From a virus: 64,000 bases of DNA. Shown here piece by piece: positions 1 to 8,891 of this stretch (positions are counted from its first letter, which is position 1; each line of letters starts with the position of its first letter). The stretch is from positions 21,367-85,366 of IMG/VR virus record IMGVR_UViG_3300021964_006878; one strand, 5' to 3'. The position numbers and the translations under genes were made by a program. The notes under the pieces are model-generated. The model had not been told where the DNA came from. It did not search any database and saw nothing but the letters and a program-made list of their open reading frames with translations.

Positions 1-1903
1 TATCATTTAATGTAATTACATTCGTTGAAATATCAATATCGTTTATATTTAAAGTTCTAGTAACTGTGAATTCTTTTTTGCTTGATGGACCATCACCTGA
101 TGGAACCTGCATCAGAACTGGTGAATTGAAAGTTGAAGTGATACCAGCAATATTTGTGTCTAAGTACACAACTTCGTTCTCACGAGCACCTATTCTAAAA
201 CCTTCTGAGATATTAGATGGTGGATTACCCTCATCAGTTTCCCCAAGAATATAGAGTCTTGATGTTATACCAATACCGATAGTAGTACTTGGGTCTAATG
301 GTCTCCAAGTAACATTGTTTGTTTGTTCTTGAGAATCTTTTGGTGGTATAATATGAGTGATATATCCAGTATTATCTCTATCAAATGATTGATTTCTAAA
401 TCCCTTAGAGATTAAAGATTTTGCACCAAAGTTAGAGTTTGAGTTTGTAATTGATTGGTCTGCACCATCTTCTGTTAAGAAGTGATTTGCAAAACCAATA
501 GCAAACACAGACACTGCCTGAATGACAGAATCATTGGATGCCTTTACATGGAAACTTTCGTAGTTTGGATTATAAACTGCTTCTTGATTAATATAAAGTG
601 GTTTAGTAACAGTGTTTGGGGCAGTATCGTTAGTGTCATACTGACCGGTAGTTTCATTATAAATTAGGAATGCTTTGGGGTCCTTTTGAAGTCCAATTCC
701 AGTGAATTGGGCCACAACCATAGATTTAAATCCGGTTGCCTTTGAACCATCAGCGTGGAGTCCACACATACCAAAAGCAGATCTCAAAGAGAGATTAAAT
801 ATGTATGGTGAAGCACCTGTTACATTGTCTGCTTCAATAACAATCTTTTCATTTCCACCGATTGTAATTACATCATCAGTAGGATCTGCAAGCATAGAGT
901 ATGTAAACTTACGCTCACTTGTGATACCAGTAACTTTGAAACTTCCATTATAGGTATCAGAACCAACACCAATAACACGGAAGGAATCATCAACATTCAA
1001 ATTATGTTTGATTCCAGTTGTAACTGATGCAATTGTTCCAGATGAAGTTAATTCTGAGACATTAAAATCATTTGCACTTAAATCTCCAACAATTTTAAAC
1101 TCTGGACTGTTAGGTTGGAAGTCCGTAGACGTTGGGAAGTCGGTGATTTCCCTGTTACCAGTATCAGCACCATATGCATTCATCAACTTGAAGTAATACA
1201 TCTGAAGGTCACTTAGACCTGTCAGAGATTTTACATTAACACCATCAGCATACTCAAAGCAAGTCAGTTTGTGATGAGAGAAACTTGGATTTGCTTTCTG
1301 ACTATAATTTTTGTTGAAGAAAACTGCTTGATTTGCATCAAACATACTGAACTGCCAGAAATAGCAACCACCAGTTACACGGAACAGTGCAGACCTTTCT
1401 ATCGTTGTGTTTTCTGGGTCAGGGACATATAGCGGTCTAATCTTGGTCTTTCTTAAGTCAAGACCAACAATAGATGTTCCCTTTGGAACAATGAGACCAC
1501 CATCAACAGAATTGAATTTGTAAAGAACATTAGAAGCGTTATCTAAATCAAATATCGAACTATTCGTAAGTTCAATATTGGGAGACGCTACAATAGATTC
1601 ATTTTGGTCAAAGTATTGTGGAGACCCGCCATTGTTTTTAACAAAAAATCCTGGTCTATTGTCAATAGTATGAGTTCCAGGATATAATAGAACCGTAGTT
1701 CTATCAAATCGGTCATTGCTATCACCAATTTGATAAGAAAATCTTGCCGCTTCAATCAGTGCCCTTTGTAGAGTTTTAAACGGTCTAGTTAAAGAGTTAC
1801 CTTTATTATCAAAACTATCCGTAGCGTCCAGATCTGATGGATTTACGTAAAGAATATTACCATCGGTATTAATCAGAAAATTTTCTAATCTTGAAAGAGG
1901 CAT
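1..1903 (-). CDS. Large virion structural protein (C-terminus outside window)
   Basis: The reading frame is open from an ATG at 1903 to the window edge, so about 634 residues are visible and the C-terminus is missing. The N-terminus (MPLSRLENFLINTDG) and the following region rich in Asp, Asn and short beta-strands match what I know of a very large conserved structural protein of T4-like cyanophages. No enzymatic motif is visible. A GATAAATA late-type octamer lies about 30 nt upstream of the start, consistent with late expression. A fibre or baseplate-associated role is inferred only from the neighbouring structural genes. Confidence 0.8.
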   Translation of the reverse strand, partial: MPLSRLENFLINTDGNILYVNPSDLDATDSFDNKGNSLTRPFKTLQRALIEAARFSYQIGDSNDRFDRTTVLLYPGTHTIDNRPGFFVKNNGGSPQYFDQNESIVASPNIELTNSSIFDLDNASNVLYKFNSVDGGLIVPKGTSIVGLDLRKTKIRPLYVPDPENTTIERSALFRVTGGCYFWQFSMFDANQAVFFNKNYSQKANPSFSHHKLTCFEYADGVNVKSLTGLSDLQMYYFKLMNAYGADTGNREITDFPTSTDFQPNSPEFKIVGDLSANDFNVSELTSSGTIASVTTGIKHNLNVDDSFRVIGVGSDTYNGSFKVTGITSERKFTYSMLADPTDDVITIGGNEKIVIEADNVTGASPYIFNLSLRSAFGMCGLHADGSKATGFKSMVVAQFTGIGLQKDPKAFLIYNETTGQYDTNDTAPNTVTKPLYINQEAVYNPNYESFHVKASNDSVIQAVSVFAIGFANHFLTEDGADQSITNSNSNFGAKSLISKGFRNQSFDRDNTGYITHIIPPKDSQEQTNNVTWRPLDPSTTIGIGITSRLYILGETDEGNPPSNISEGFRIGARENEVVYLDTNIAGITSTFNSPVLMQVPSGDGPSSKKEFTVTRTLNINDIDISTNVITLND

Positions 1904-1933
1904 TTTATCAGCGCACTAATTTTTCTTCTGCTT

Positions 1934-1941
1934 TATTTATC
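1934..1941 (-). promoter_or_regulatory. T4-late-type promoter octamer GATAAATA
   Basis: The minus strand reads GATAAATA, one base from the T4 late consensus TATAAATA. It sits about 30 nt upstream of the ATG of the large structural gene at 1903, the expected distance for gp55/gp33-dependent late transcription. Confidence 0.6.
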
Positions 1942-1957
1942 ACAGACAGAACTGTCT

Positions 1958-2224
1958 CTAATCTACAGGTAGTAATTCAGGGTTCTCTAATTCTAAATCA
2001 AAAATAAGTGGATGGCATTCTTCCATTACCAAGTAGTTTGACCACCCATACAAGTCATCTAAATCGTATTGAGTATTTCCATTTGCCCACTCTATAATCT
2101 CTGAGTCCAAATAAAAACTATCGTCTACATCATCAAATGTATATGGAATACCATTTATAAAATACATCAAAACTAATTGCGTTTTCTTAAACCAGCAATA
2201 CTTGATGTCCAGATGATACTTCAT
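1958..2224 (-). CDS. Hypothetical protein (88 aa)
   Basis: Unrecognised acidic protein rich in Asp and aromatic residues (VDDSFYLDSE, LDDLYGWSNY). The start is uncertain: ATG at 2224 gives 88 aa and an internal ATG near residue 20 would also work; neither has a clear ribosome-binding site. It lies between a tRNA-Leu and a late structural gene. It could be a real small phage gene or a chance frame. Confidence 0.45.
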   Translation of the reverse strand: MKYHLDIKYCWFKKTQLVLMYFINGIPYTFDDVDDSFYLDSEIIEWANGNTQYDLDDLYGWSNYLVMEECHPLIFDLELENPELLPVD

Positions 2225-2301
2225 TCACGTATCCTATTCTGGGAATATTTAGTGGGGTGGGGGCGCTGCTTCTACTTGCAGATCTTTTGTACTCCCTCGA
2301 A

Positions 2302-2375
2302 TACGAGTGGTGGGAGTCGAACCCACACTGTCGAAATTTTAAGTTTCGTTTCTCTGCCTGTTGGAATACACTCGC
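2302..2375 (-). tRNA. tRNA-Leu (anticodon TAA), short variable loop
   Basis: The minus strand folds as a 74-nt cloverleaf. The acceptor arms GCGAGTG (2375-2369) and CACTCGT pair with one G-U. The anticodon stem CGAAA/TTTCG encloses loop CTTAAAA with anticodon TAA, and the T-arm GTGGG-TTCGACT-CCCAC is perfect. The D stem is 3 bp, as in class II tRNAs, but the variable region is only about 5 nt (ACAGT) instead of the long arm expected for tRNA-Leu. No CCA is encoded. The anticodon assignment is clear; charging as Leu is inferred. Confidence 0.85.
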
Positions 2376-2385
2376 ATAAAAATTC

Positions 2386-2436
2386 AAAAAAGGTCTGGGA
2401 TGAATTTTTACCCAGAATTTTTTTTCGACCTTTTTT
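2386..2436 (-). terminator. Nested hairpin terminator
   Basis: An outer 10-bp stem (AAAAAAGGTC with GACCTTTTTT) encloses an inner 5-bp stem (CTGGG/CCCAG). On the minus strand it ends in a U-run, just downstream of the gene ending at 2463 and just upstream of tRNA-Leu. It probably ends the 2.9-2.4 kb transcript. Confidence 0.6.
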
Positions 2437-2462
2437 GTAATCAAAAGTCAATTTTGGATTGA

Positions 2463-2756
2463 CTATAATGTTCTCTCTAATCTTTCAGTTGCTTGGTCTG
2501 GAAAGTCTCTTGGTCTACTATCTAGAGCATTATCAGTTTTAGGTGAACCTTCATTTGCTTTCATAGTATGCTGAAAATTGATTCTCTTATATCTGATACT
2601 AAATGGATCAGGCATCCAATATGTTACTTGCCAATTAATATCAGGACACATTTCAAGATGTTTCTCTACTGAGTGATTGAAGATACCCATTTGAACATGT
2701 CCATCATGAGTAATACATCTACTATTACCAATATCAACTAGAAATAATTGTTTCAT
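2463..2756 (-). CDS. Hypothetical protein (97 aa)
   Basis: Start chosen at ATG 2756 because GGAAGGGGGA directly precedes it and the ATG overlaps the stop of the upstream small gene (ATGA), indicating coupled translation. A longer frame to 2789 is possible but lacks this support. The sequence begins MKQLFLVDIGNS and has no recognised domain; its C-terminus is charged and hydrophilic. Confidence 0.6.
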   Translation of the reverse strand: MKQLFLVDIGNSRCITHDGHVQMGIFNHSVEKHLEMCPDINWQVTYWMPDPFSIRYKRINFQHTMKANEGSPKTDNALDSRPRDFPDQATERLERTL

Positions 2757-2908
2757 TCCCCCTTCCAAGTTGGTGGATGAAAAACACAATACTCATTGAA
2801 TGTGATTTTCATTTCTTTTTCTGTTAGGTTGCAATTTTTTGCTGCTTTGGGTAAATTCCACTTCGCCGCGAACAACATTTCCATAGATTGACGGGTTTCT
2901 GGTCTCAT
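2753..2908 (-). CDS. Small basic protein (51 aa)
   Basis: A 52-codon frame that starts MRPETRQSMEMLFAAKW and ends PPTWKGE. It is helical with conserved-looking Trp and Lys residues, resembling a short protein I associate with T4-like cyanophage genomes. It overlaps the next gene by ATGA. No function is known; a small DNA- or protein-binding helical protein is possible. Confidence 0.7.
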   Translation of the reverse strand: MRPETRQSMEMLFAAKWNLPKAAKNCNLTEKEMKITFNEYCVFHPPTWKGE

Positions 2909-2956
2909 AGTCGTAACACTTTAAGATTTCTTGATAGAGGGAATGTGAATACTGCA

Positions 2957-3127
2957 TCAGTCAGTAAGAGATACTTCTCCACGTAACTCCATAAGTTTAA
3001 TCTCTGCAAGAGTCCCAACACATTCCCAGTATGTTTCTCCACTGATACGAGTATCATCGCAGTAATGTTCTGCAATGTCTTCCTGTAGATGCTTGAGATT
3101 AACAAGGTCGTCTCGGTCGATTTGCAT
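2957..3127 (-). CDS. Conserved small hypothetical protein (56 aa)
   Basis: An acidic helical protein beginning MQIDRDDLVNLKHLQ. The frame extends upstream to 3214, but a perfect sigma70-type promoter (3152-3180) lies inside that extension. Its predicted transcript start is just upstream of ATG 3127, so I place the start there. No recognised domain. Confidence 0.7.
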   Translation of the reverse strand: MQIDRDDLVNLKHLQEDIAEHYCDDTRISGETYWECVGTLAEIKLMELRGEVSLTD

Positions 3128-3151
3128 TTGAGATTCGTTGGTTACCTGATT

Positions 3152-3180
3152 ATTATAGCAGGTCTGGAGTGGGTCGTCAA
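3152..3180 (-). promoter_or_regulatory. Sigma70-type promoter TTGACG-N17-TATAAT
   Basis: -35 TTGACG at 3175-3180, a 17-nt spacer and -10 TATAAT at 3152-3157 on the minus strand. It overlaps the 3' end of the preceding structural gene and fires into the small genes at 3127, 2908 and 2756. Probably an early host-RNA-polymerase promoter. Confidence 0.8.
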
Positions 3181-3182
3181 CC

Positions 3183-4745
3183 CTATGGTTCAAACTCACT
3201 AAGGTCAGACCCATCCAGTGTGCTAATCTGATTATTGATTCTATTCATCTCTGAAGTCTCAAATGCAGATCCAGTTAACAAACTATATGCTTCTAGTTCG
3301 TCTTCATCTCTTATCTCTCTCAATACGGAAGAAAGGTCATTGAGACGATTTATTTCATCAATATTAGAATTGATTGTATTTGTAAGCGTAGTCTCACTAG
3401 CAGCGATAGTGTTATCGATAACAAGACAAGAACCAACACCATCAACCACACCAGTTGGAGAAATACTAGTAACAGTGGCTGTTGATTGAGGACCAGCAAG
3501 TGTGCTACTAGTTGAAACTAAAACTTGCCCCTCAAAAGCATAAGTAGCAACACCAAAAGCAACACCAGCAGCAGGACCAGAAACAGTTGGCCAACTTGTA
3601 TTTCCTACGTAATATACAGCAGCACCAGCACCAACGGCAGGTTCAGGGTCATCTGATTGTTCTTTCCATTGTACTGGACCTGGAGGTGCTCCATTATTAA
3701 TAATTTCTGTCTTGTGTCCTATGCCCAATTGTGTTCCTAAAATACCAATAGTAACAGGGTCTATGGGACTCTTCAAATAATCAAAGTCAGAATCAATATC
3801 TTTTGTAGATCTAATAACAGTAAAACTCTGCCCAAAAGCATCTCCATTTCCAGTCTGATCTAATATTAATGTAGGTTTAACGCCAGATGTACCAAGATAA
3901 AGAGTACCATTTACAGTAGATGCTACAGCAACATTACTTAGAATAAGAGATGGACAAGTAACTGTTATATTAGTATTGGTCTGACTAGTGGCATCATAAA
4001 AAGGCACAACAGCATTTGCAGTTCCAAATCCAATGACAGTTGTTCCCTCAGGAAGGATACCAGTAAATGAAACTGCACTTCCTACTTCAGCAGCAAGAGT
4101 AGTTCCAATGCCGACATTAACAAAATGGTCTGAACCCACACCAATACTACCCCCAAGTGATGTGGTGAAACCAATAACATTTGCTGTTCCAAATCCAATT
4201 ACTTTTGGAATAAAACCTTGACTGAATACTGATGGAGAATCAAGGTTATCTGTGACAAGATCACCTAATTCAATACCATCAATTCCTTCATCACTAGTTA
4301 CAGCAATTGTAATTCCTCCGCCAACAATATTACCTGTCAGTTCAGAGATTATATTTGAACCAAAGTCTCTATTTAAAGGTTTTCTATAATACTTCTGACC
4401 ATAGTAGTTTTTTTGTTCCTTAAGAGCATCATTTTTGACGCAAGTATATATCGTATATGTTGAATCATCTGCTTGATTTATTCCAGTCTCAGTAATTTCC
4501 CACTTCAAATCACTTCTACATCCACTGGAAATTCTTGATAGGTATGCTGCTTGTGCTTCAGTAGACCTAGTATTAATTTCATCAATAAGACTTGGAATTT
4601 TTCTATCAATGTTGATAATCAATTCATCAATCTTATCAATCTTAGCATCTTTCAATGCAAGTTGTCCAAGAATACTCTCTCTAGAGTCTTTCTTGTACTT
4701 TATTGTCTGTTTTAGTTCTTTGATTATATTATCTTTGGTTGACAT
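3183..4745 (-). CDS. Virion structural protein (520 aa)
   Basis: The N-terminal 60 residues form a likely coiled coil rich in Lys, Asp and Ile. The middle is a long Gly/Thr/Val-rich beta region with repeated VIGFGTANV-type segments near residues 180-250. A second helical segment lies near the C-terminus. This coiled-coil/beta/helix layout is typical of cyanomyovirus fibre or baseplate-attached structural proteins. It lies 3 nt from the next structural gene. No enzymatic motif is seen. Confidence 0.75.
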   Translation of the reverse strand: MSTKDNIIKELKQTIKYKKDSRESILGQLALKDAKIDKIDELIINIDRKIPSLIDEINTRSTEAQAAYLSRISSGCRSDLKWEITETGINQADDSTYTIYTCVKNDALKEQKNYYGQKYYRKPLNRDFGSNIISELTGNIVGGGITIAVTSDEGIDGIELGDLVTDNLDSPSVFSQGFIPKVIGFGTANVIGFTTSLGGSIGVGSDHFVNVGIGTTLAAEVGSAVSFTGILPEGTTVIGFGTANAVVPFYDATSQTNTNITVTCPSLILSNVAVASTVNGTLYLGTSGVKPTLILDQTGNGDAFGQSFTVIRSTKDIDSDFDYLKSPIDPVTIGILGTQLGIGHKTEIINNGAPPGPVQWKEQSDDPEPAVGAGAAVYYVGNTSWPTVSGPAAGVAFGVATYAFEGQVLVSTSSTLAGPQSTATVTSISPTGVVDGVGSCLVIDNTIAASETTLTNTINSNIDEINRLNDLSSVLREIRDEDELEAYSLLTGSAFETSEMNRINNQISTLDGSDLSEFEP

Positions 4746-4748
4746 ATT

Positions 4749-5651
4749 TTATTTCCAGTTAGGTTTTCTTCTATCGTAATCCCATCCACCAACTAAGAAT
4801 TGCTCTGGGTTTCCTGGGTAATCATCAGGAGATTCACCATCATAAACGACATGAAGTTTTTCATCATGGTTTCTAGGATCAATCCATCGTGCTACCCATA
4901 CGTGGTAGAAACATTCAAATGGTTTATCGTCTGCTTCCTTTACAACTATCTTTTCTTTATCCATTTCAATTATATTTAAATGATAATGTCTTTCACCAAT
5001 AGGTTGTAGTTGAACAGTGATACTATCATAGTCAACCAGACCATCCCAATAATCAGGTAATTGTATCACATTACTATCTTTAAGTCTACCTCTGATATAA
5101 ATTCCTGCTTCAGGTCCCTCTGCACATAAGTGACGTATTCTTTTTCCTTCATCTTTCCAATGAGGAAGATCAAAAGCACTTAATGGTTTGTTTCCAGTAG
5201 CCTTTCCAATAAGTTTTGGAGCAACAACAATTGGTGCTACAATACCGGCATTTGCAAACAATTTACCATTGAAATTACTTACAGCATTCGCAACATTCAG
5301 ACCATTTTTAATGTCAATAGAGTTCTTAATAGAGAAACCATTTTTTATAGTTCCCCCAAACATCGTATTTAACCCAAACAGATTAGTAGTTCCAAAATTA
5401 TTCAAGACCCCAAAATACTGAGACACACCACTAACTTCTAATGAGAATGGTAATGTTGTTCCCGGAATAGTAAGAGGAGGACCGATGCTTACACCTGCTC
5501 TTACTACTCCTGTCTGAAGTGATGCACCAAATATACTAATGCCAGGATTTGTAAGAACTCCTGACGCAGTATATTGTGACACACTAAGTTTTGATAAATC
5601 TGGTGTTCCTATACTGACTTTACCAAATGAACCTTTTGCTGCCTTATACAT
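4749..5651 (-). CDS. Fibre-like virion structural protein (300 aa)
   Basis: The first 150 residues are Gly/Ser/Asn-rich with repeated short beta units (NNFGTTNLFGLN, NGFSIKN), as in fibrous trimers. The C-terminal domain starts near residue 165 (LPHWKDEGKRIRHLC, then EGPEAGIYIRGR). This EGPE...RGR type of C-terminal domain recurs at the ends of fibrous phage proteins, so I infer a fibre or spike tip. It sits in the baseplate/fibre block. Confidence 0.75.
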   Translation of the reverse strand: MYKAAKGSFGKVSIGTPDLSKLSVSQYTASGVLTNPGISIFGASLQTGVVRAGVSIGPPLTIPGTTLPFSLEVSGVSQYFGVLNNFGTTNLFGLNTMFGGTIKNGFSIKNSIDIKNGLNVANAVSNFNGKLFANAGIVAPIVVAPKLIGKATGNKPLSAFDLPHWKDEGKRIRHLCAEGPEAGIYIRGRLKDSNVIQLPDYWDGLVDYDSITVQLQPIGERHYHLNIIEMDKEKIVVKEADDKPFECFYHVWVARWIDPRNHDEKLHVVYDGESPDDYPGNPEQFLVGGWDYDRRKPNWK

Positions 5652-5656
5652 ATATC

Positions 5657-6271
5657 CTATCCACCGAATGTCCTACCCAATTTCTTTGCCTTGTCTAAGA
5701 CATTGAAAATTGTAGTGATTAAAGATGGACTGAGAACCGGATCTTGTCCACTTCCGGCAACAATAGACCCAGTTTCAGAATATAATGTTAAACTACCAGC
5801 AGTTAATAGCATATCTGAATAAGCAGTTATATTAGATTTAGTTGCAAAAACATTGAACTCTGGTGACTCTGTGGTAATAGTTTTGTTAGATTTAATAGAC
5901 ACATCACCATCAGCATCTGTTGCTTCAATCTTTACATTAGCACCCTGTAAAATCAAATCACCATTTCGTGCTGTGATTTTAATATTTCCTTTCGCAGCAT
6001 CAAGAACTATTGTCATACTCGTTTCATCTTCTGATAGTTCTCCTGAATATATTTCAAGAGAATCATTACTAAGGATTTTACAATTCCCCTTCTTATAGAA
6101 ATGAATTCCTTGATCGGTATCAGTGCTCATAGAAAATTCTGCTTTTCCATGTTCTTGAGAATTATATTCAGATTCAATATTAAATCCAGGACGACGCATT
6201 GCAAAATACTCTTCTGCATATCTTCCTATTTCTTCTTTTAATATTTGTACTTCTTTTTCTGTCATATACAA
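5657..6271 (-). CDS. Beta-helix-like spike protein (204 aa)
   Basis: From about residue 80 the protein consists of short repeated strands (GNIKITARNGDLILQG, GDVSIKSNKTI) like the triple-stranded beta-helix needle of VgrG/gp5 C-termini. The N-terminal 45 residues are helical. It overlaps the gp5-like gene by 10 nt. In T4 the needle belongs to gp5 itself; here it may be a separate polypeptide. A PAAR-like tip motif was not recognised. Confidence 0.65.
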   Translation of the reverse strand: MYMTEKEVQILKEEIGRYAEEYFAMRRPGFNIESEYNSQEHGKAEFSMSTDTDQGIHFYKKGNCKILSNDSLEIYSGELSEDETSMTIVLDAAKGNIKITARNGDLILQGANVKIEATDADGDVSIKSNKTITTESPEFNVFATKSNITAYSDMLLTAGSLTLYSETGSIVAGSGQDPVLSPSLITTIFNVLDKAKKLGRTFGG

Positions 6272-8664
6272 TCAATAACGCTAGTGATTCCAACAAGACC
6301 AGACCTATTGGGAGTTGTGTCTGTATTTCCCAACTGCTTGTAGGACAAGATTGGTATTAAGTCAGCACCCCTTCCTGTTCTAGTATTTATTGTAATTGAG
6401 GGAATGAAATTATACTCACTATCAATGTTGGGTATATTAACATCAATAATTGAACCATTACCCGGAGTAAGAATAGGTGTAACAATATATCCTGGTAAAT
6501 TTACCTCTCCAGATTCACCTGGTGTTCCTGGTACAGTGTCATCAATAATTCTCGGTAAAGGAATTAATATACTATCACCACTGGTGTATCCAATACCTGG
6601 TGAGACAATGTAAATCCCAGTAATAATTCCAACAGGGTTAGATGAAATTGGTCCATCATTACTCACATAATTATTACCACAGTTTAGGACAACAATATCA
6701 CTAATCTTACCATCATCAACGATAACTTTAAGTCTTGCACCAGAACCATAGTTACTATTATCAATCACAGATGCTGCAGTATCAGAATCATATCCAGAAC
6801 CTGGATTCGTAACCTGAACTGCAATGATGCAATTAGAACCACCTACAATAGGCACTGCAGTAGCGCCAGACCCTCCACCTGATATTTGAATTTCTGGTGG
6901 TATACCTTTTTCAAACTTGTATCCCATAGGCATAGGAATCAAATCTCTTTGGCGTGTTGGATTATTAATTTTTTCAGTACAAGCATCAAATATAGTATTA
7001 GTTCCAAACAATGATGTAGTAGAAATTGCACTTTCAATAGAACCTAGTCCTTTATCAAGTGCTCCAGATGCATTACCTCCAGTAAGACTATCAGTTACTT
7101 TTAATATACTTCCCAATTTCATTCCACTGTAGTCAGTGTCTTGGAATTGATCAGAACCAAAGAAATTACCAATATCAGATTCTGCTTCGCTACGAATTCT
7201 TGAAAGGTCAGAGGATACTCCCTTGAGAATATTGATATTACTAACTTGTTTTTCCCAATCGTCTGCTGCTGTAGAAATAGAACCACTTAATGTAGATACC
7301 CATTTAGATGGAGTAGTACATTTTCTACCATCACAACCAATGAAACTCAGGATTTGAGACGCAAGGTTAGATGCCTTTCCAATAAAATCTGAGATTACTC
7401 CAATACCACCAGTCAACCAATCAAGTCCATCTAAAACTGGTCCCAATAAATCTTCAAGTGATTCAAATAATTTAGCAAAGATACCTGAAACAAATTGCTC
7501 TGCCGCACAAAAAGGACCATTAACAATATTTTCAATTAGAGTTCTAAACATATTTCCCAAGAACCCAGTCAAATCTTCTATAACTTTTTCAAATATACAG
7601 AAGATAGTATCAAGAATTCCCTGAAGTGCTTTTCTTGATACTTCATCAGAAATAAAGTCTAATGGATTAACAAGATTTAGTTTACCTAAGAACTGAGAGA
7701 AGATAAGATTTAACTTTCCAATAATTCCATTTCTGATATTATTAATTATTCCTTTTACAATTCCCTTTACCTGCCTTACAATTCTCTTTATTTCTGCATC
7801 CATATCAATGATTGCATTCGTAATCGGATCAACAAACTTGTTTATAGAATTTTCTAAACTATTTGTGAATGCGATAAAGTCAGTAAGTATCTGAGTTATT
7901 CTTCCGATTGCATCATTACCACAGTTACTTGGATTTACTTGTACCTTAGTTGCTCTTTTTTCTATATTTTTTGCAGCATTACTACCAGTTCCACCTGATT
8001 GAATAACACCCTGTTCAACTGTTGATATTAGTCTTTTAGAAACAATGTCTGCTTGTATCTGATCAAATGTAAGATCAGCATCTGCTGCAGCAGCAGATGC
8101 TGCTCCAATAGCAACTGCATCGGGGACAAAAGGAATTACATCTAATTGTATGCTACCCTTTATTGCAGGAGATTTTGGTGTTTGTATAGGATTTGTATTA
8201 CGAGATTTCCCTTTAGTTGACCTTTCATTATTACCCCCAGTGAAATTTTTAAAAGATGAAGTGCCACTTGATAATAGTTCTTCTTTAGGAAGAGAATTTG
8301 GTATTGAATTGTGTCTGTTTAAGAGACCAATGATAACTGGTTGTTGTGCTTCTTCCCCATCGAGAAAAAACCCCATGCATGTTTCTCCACCAACCAAACA
8401 CAAAGAGTCTCCCATACCACCCTGACCACCGCCAGTGACAGCATCCATCATTACTTCTGCCCAAGGCAAATCCTTCTCTGGTAATTCATTAGTGAATGGG
8501 TGATACCCAATTATTCTCACCTTACATCGTTGCCCCAAACTATCCGATTGAGACATAACGACATTTTCTTTTTTCCATACAGAAGAATCGGCAACTCTAC
8601 CAATCCACCATACAAAACCATCTCTACCGAGAAAATTAGATTTTAGTAATGACTCGTCTATCAT
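6262..8664 (-). CDS. gp5: Baseplate central spike, gp5-like, without lysozyme domain (800 aa)
   Basis: Residues 1-125 form a gp5/VgrG-type OB-fold (GRDGFVWWIGRVAD, then RCKVRIIGYHPF and GMGDSLCLVGGET). A long helical region occupies about 150-480. The C-terminal third is Gly-rich beta sequence with repeated NPGSGY/SPGIGYTSGD motifs. The muramidase domain that follows the OB-fold in T4 gp5 is absent; lytic domains lie in two neighbouring genes instead. It forms the tail-tip spike with the gp27-like hub gene and the beta-helix protein beside it. Confidence 0.85.
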   Translation of the reverse strand: MIDESLLKSNFLGRDGFVWWIGRVADSSVWKKENVVMSQSDSLGQRCKVRIIGYHPFTNELPEKDLPWAEVMMDAVTGGGQGGMGDSLCLVGGETCMGFFLDGEEAQQPVIIGLLNRHNSIPNSLPKEELLSSGTSSFKNFTGGNNERSTKGKSRNTNPIQTPKSPAIKGSIQLDVIPFVPDAVAIGAASAAAADADLTFDQIQADIVSKRLISTVEQGVIQSGGTGSNAAKNIEKRATKVQVNPSNCGNDAIGRITQILTDFIAFTNSLENSINKFVDPITNAIIDMDAEIKRIVRQVKGIVKGIINNIRNGIIGKLNLIFSQFLGKLNLVNPLDFISDEVSRKALQGILDTIFCIFEKVIEDLTGFLGNMFRTLIENIVNGPFCAAEQFVSGIFAKLFESLEDLLGPVLDGLDWLTGGIGVISDFIGKASNLASQILSFIGCDGRKCTTPSKWVSTLSGSISTAADDWEKQVSNINILKGVSSDLSRIRSEAESDIGNFFGSDQFQDTDYSGMKLGSILKVTDSLTGGNASGALDKGLGSIESAISTTSLFGTNTIFDACTEKINNPTRQRDLIPMPMGYKFEKGIPPEIQISGGGSGATAVPIVGGSNCIIAVQVTNPGSGYDSDTAASVIDNSNYGSGARLKVIVDDGKISDIVVLNCGNNYVSNDGPISSNPVGIITGIYIVSPGIGYTSGDSILIPLPRIIDDTVPGTPGESGEVNLPGYIVTPILTPGNGSIIDVNIPNIDSEYNFIPSITINTRTGRGADLIPILSYKQLGNTDTTPNRSGLVGITSVIDCI

Positions 8665-8891
8665 TAGTCTTCATACACCAGACATTCTGGTTCTGATGGG
8701 TTAGCATCACAGTATAATTCTAGTGGCGTAGGATCATGATGATCACCTGCTTCAATCTCTGACTTATGATGTTCTACATACTCTTCCAATTCATGCAGTT
8801 CGCTCTCAATGTGACGACGTTGTTGTGGGGATATAGTTGAGTTGTCTAGAATTTCTTTATCAACTTTAATATGCTTTTCGATGCTTTCCAT
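8664..8891 (-). CDS. CP12-like protein (75 aa)
   Basis: The C-terminus has Leu-Tyr at 59-60, Cys61-Asp, Asn64-Pro, Glu69-Cys70, then Val-Tyr-Glu-Asp to residue 75. This is the Cx8C tail by which cyanobacterial CP12 binds GAPDH; CP12 also recruits phosphoribulokinase and switches off the Calvin cycle. The N-terminal cysteine pair of full CP12 is missing and the core helix (ESELHELEEYVEHH) replaces the usual AWDxVEEL motif, so this is a short form. It overlaps the gp5 gene by 1 nt and abuts the hub gene. GAPDH inhibition is inferred. Confidence 0.75.
   Translation of the reverse strand: MESIEKHIKVDKEILDNSTISPQQRRHIESELHELEEYVEHHKSEIEAGDHHDPTPLELYCDANPSEPECLVYED

Noticed and set aside
2905-3105. 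Minus-strand open frame of 66 codons
   Set aside because: Overlaps the better-supported 56-aa gene in another frame and has neither ribosome-binding site nor recognisable composition.
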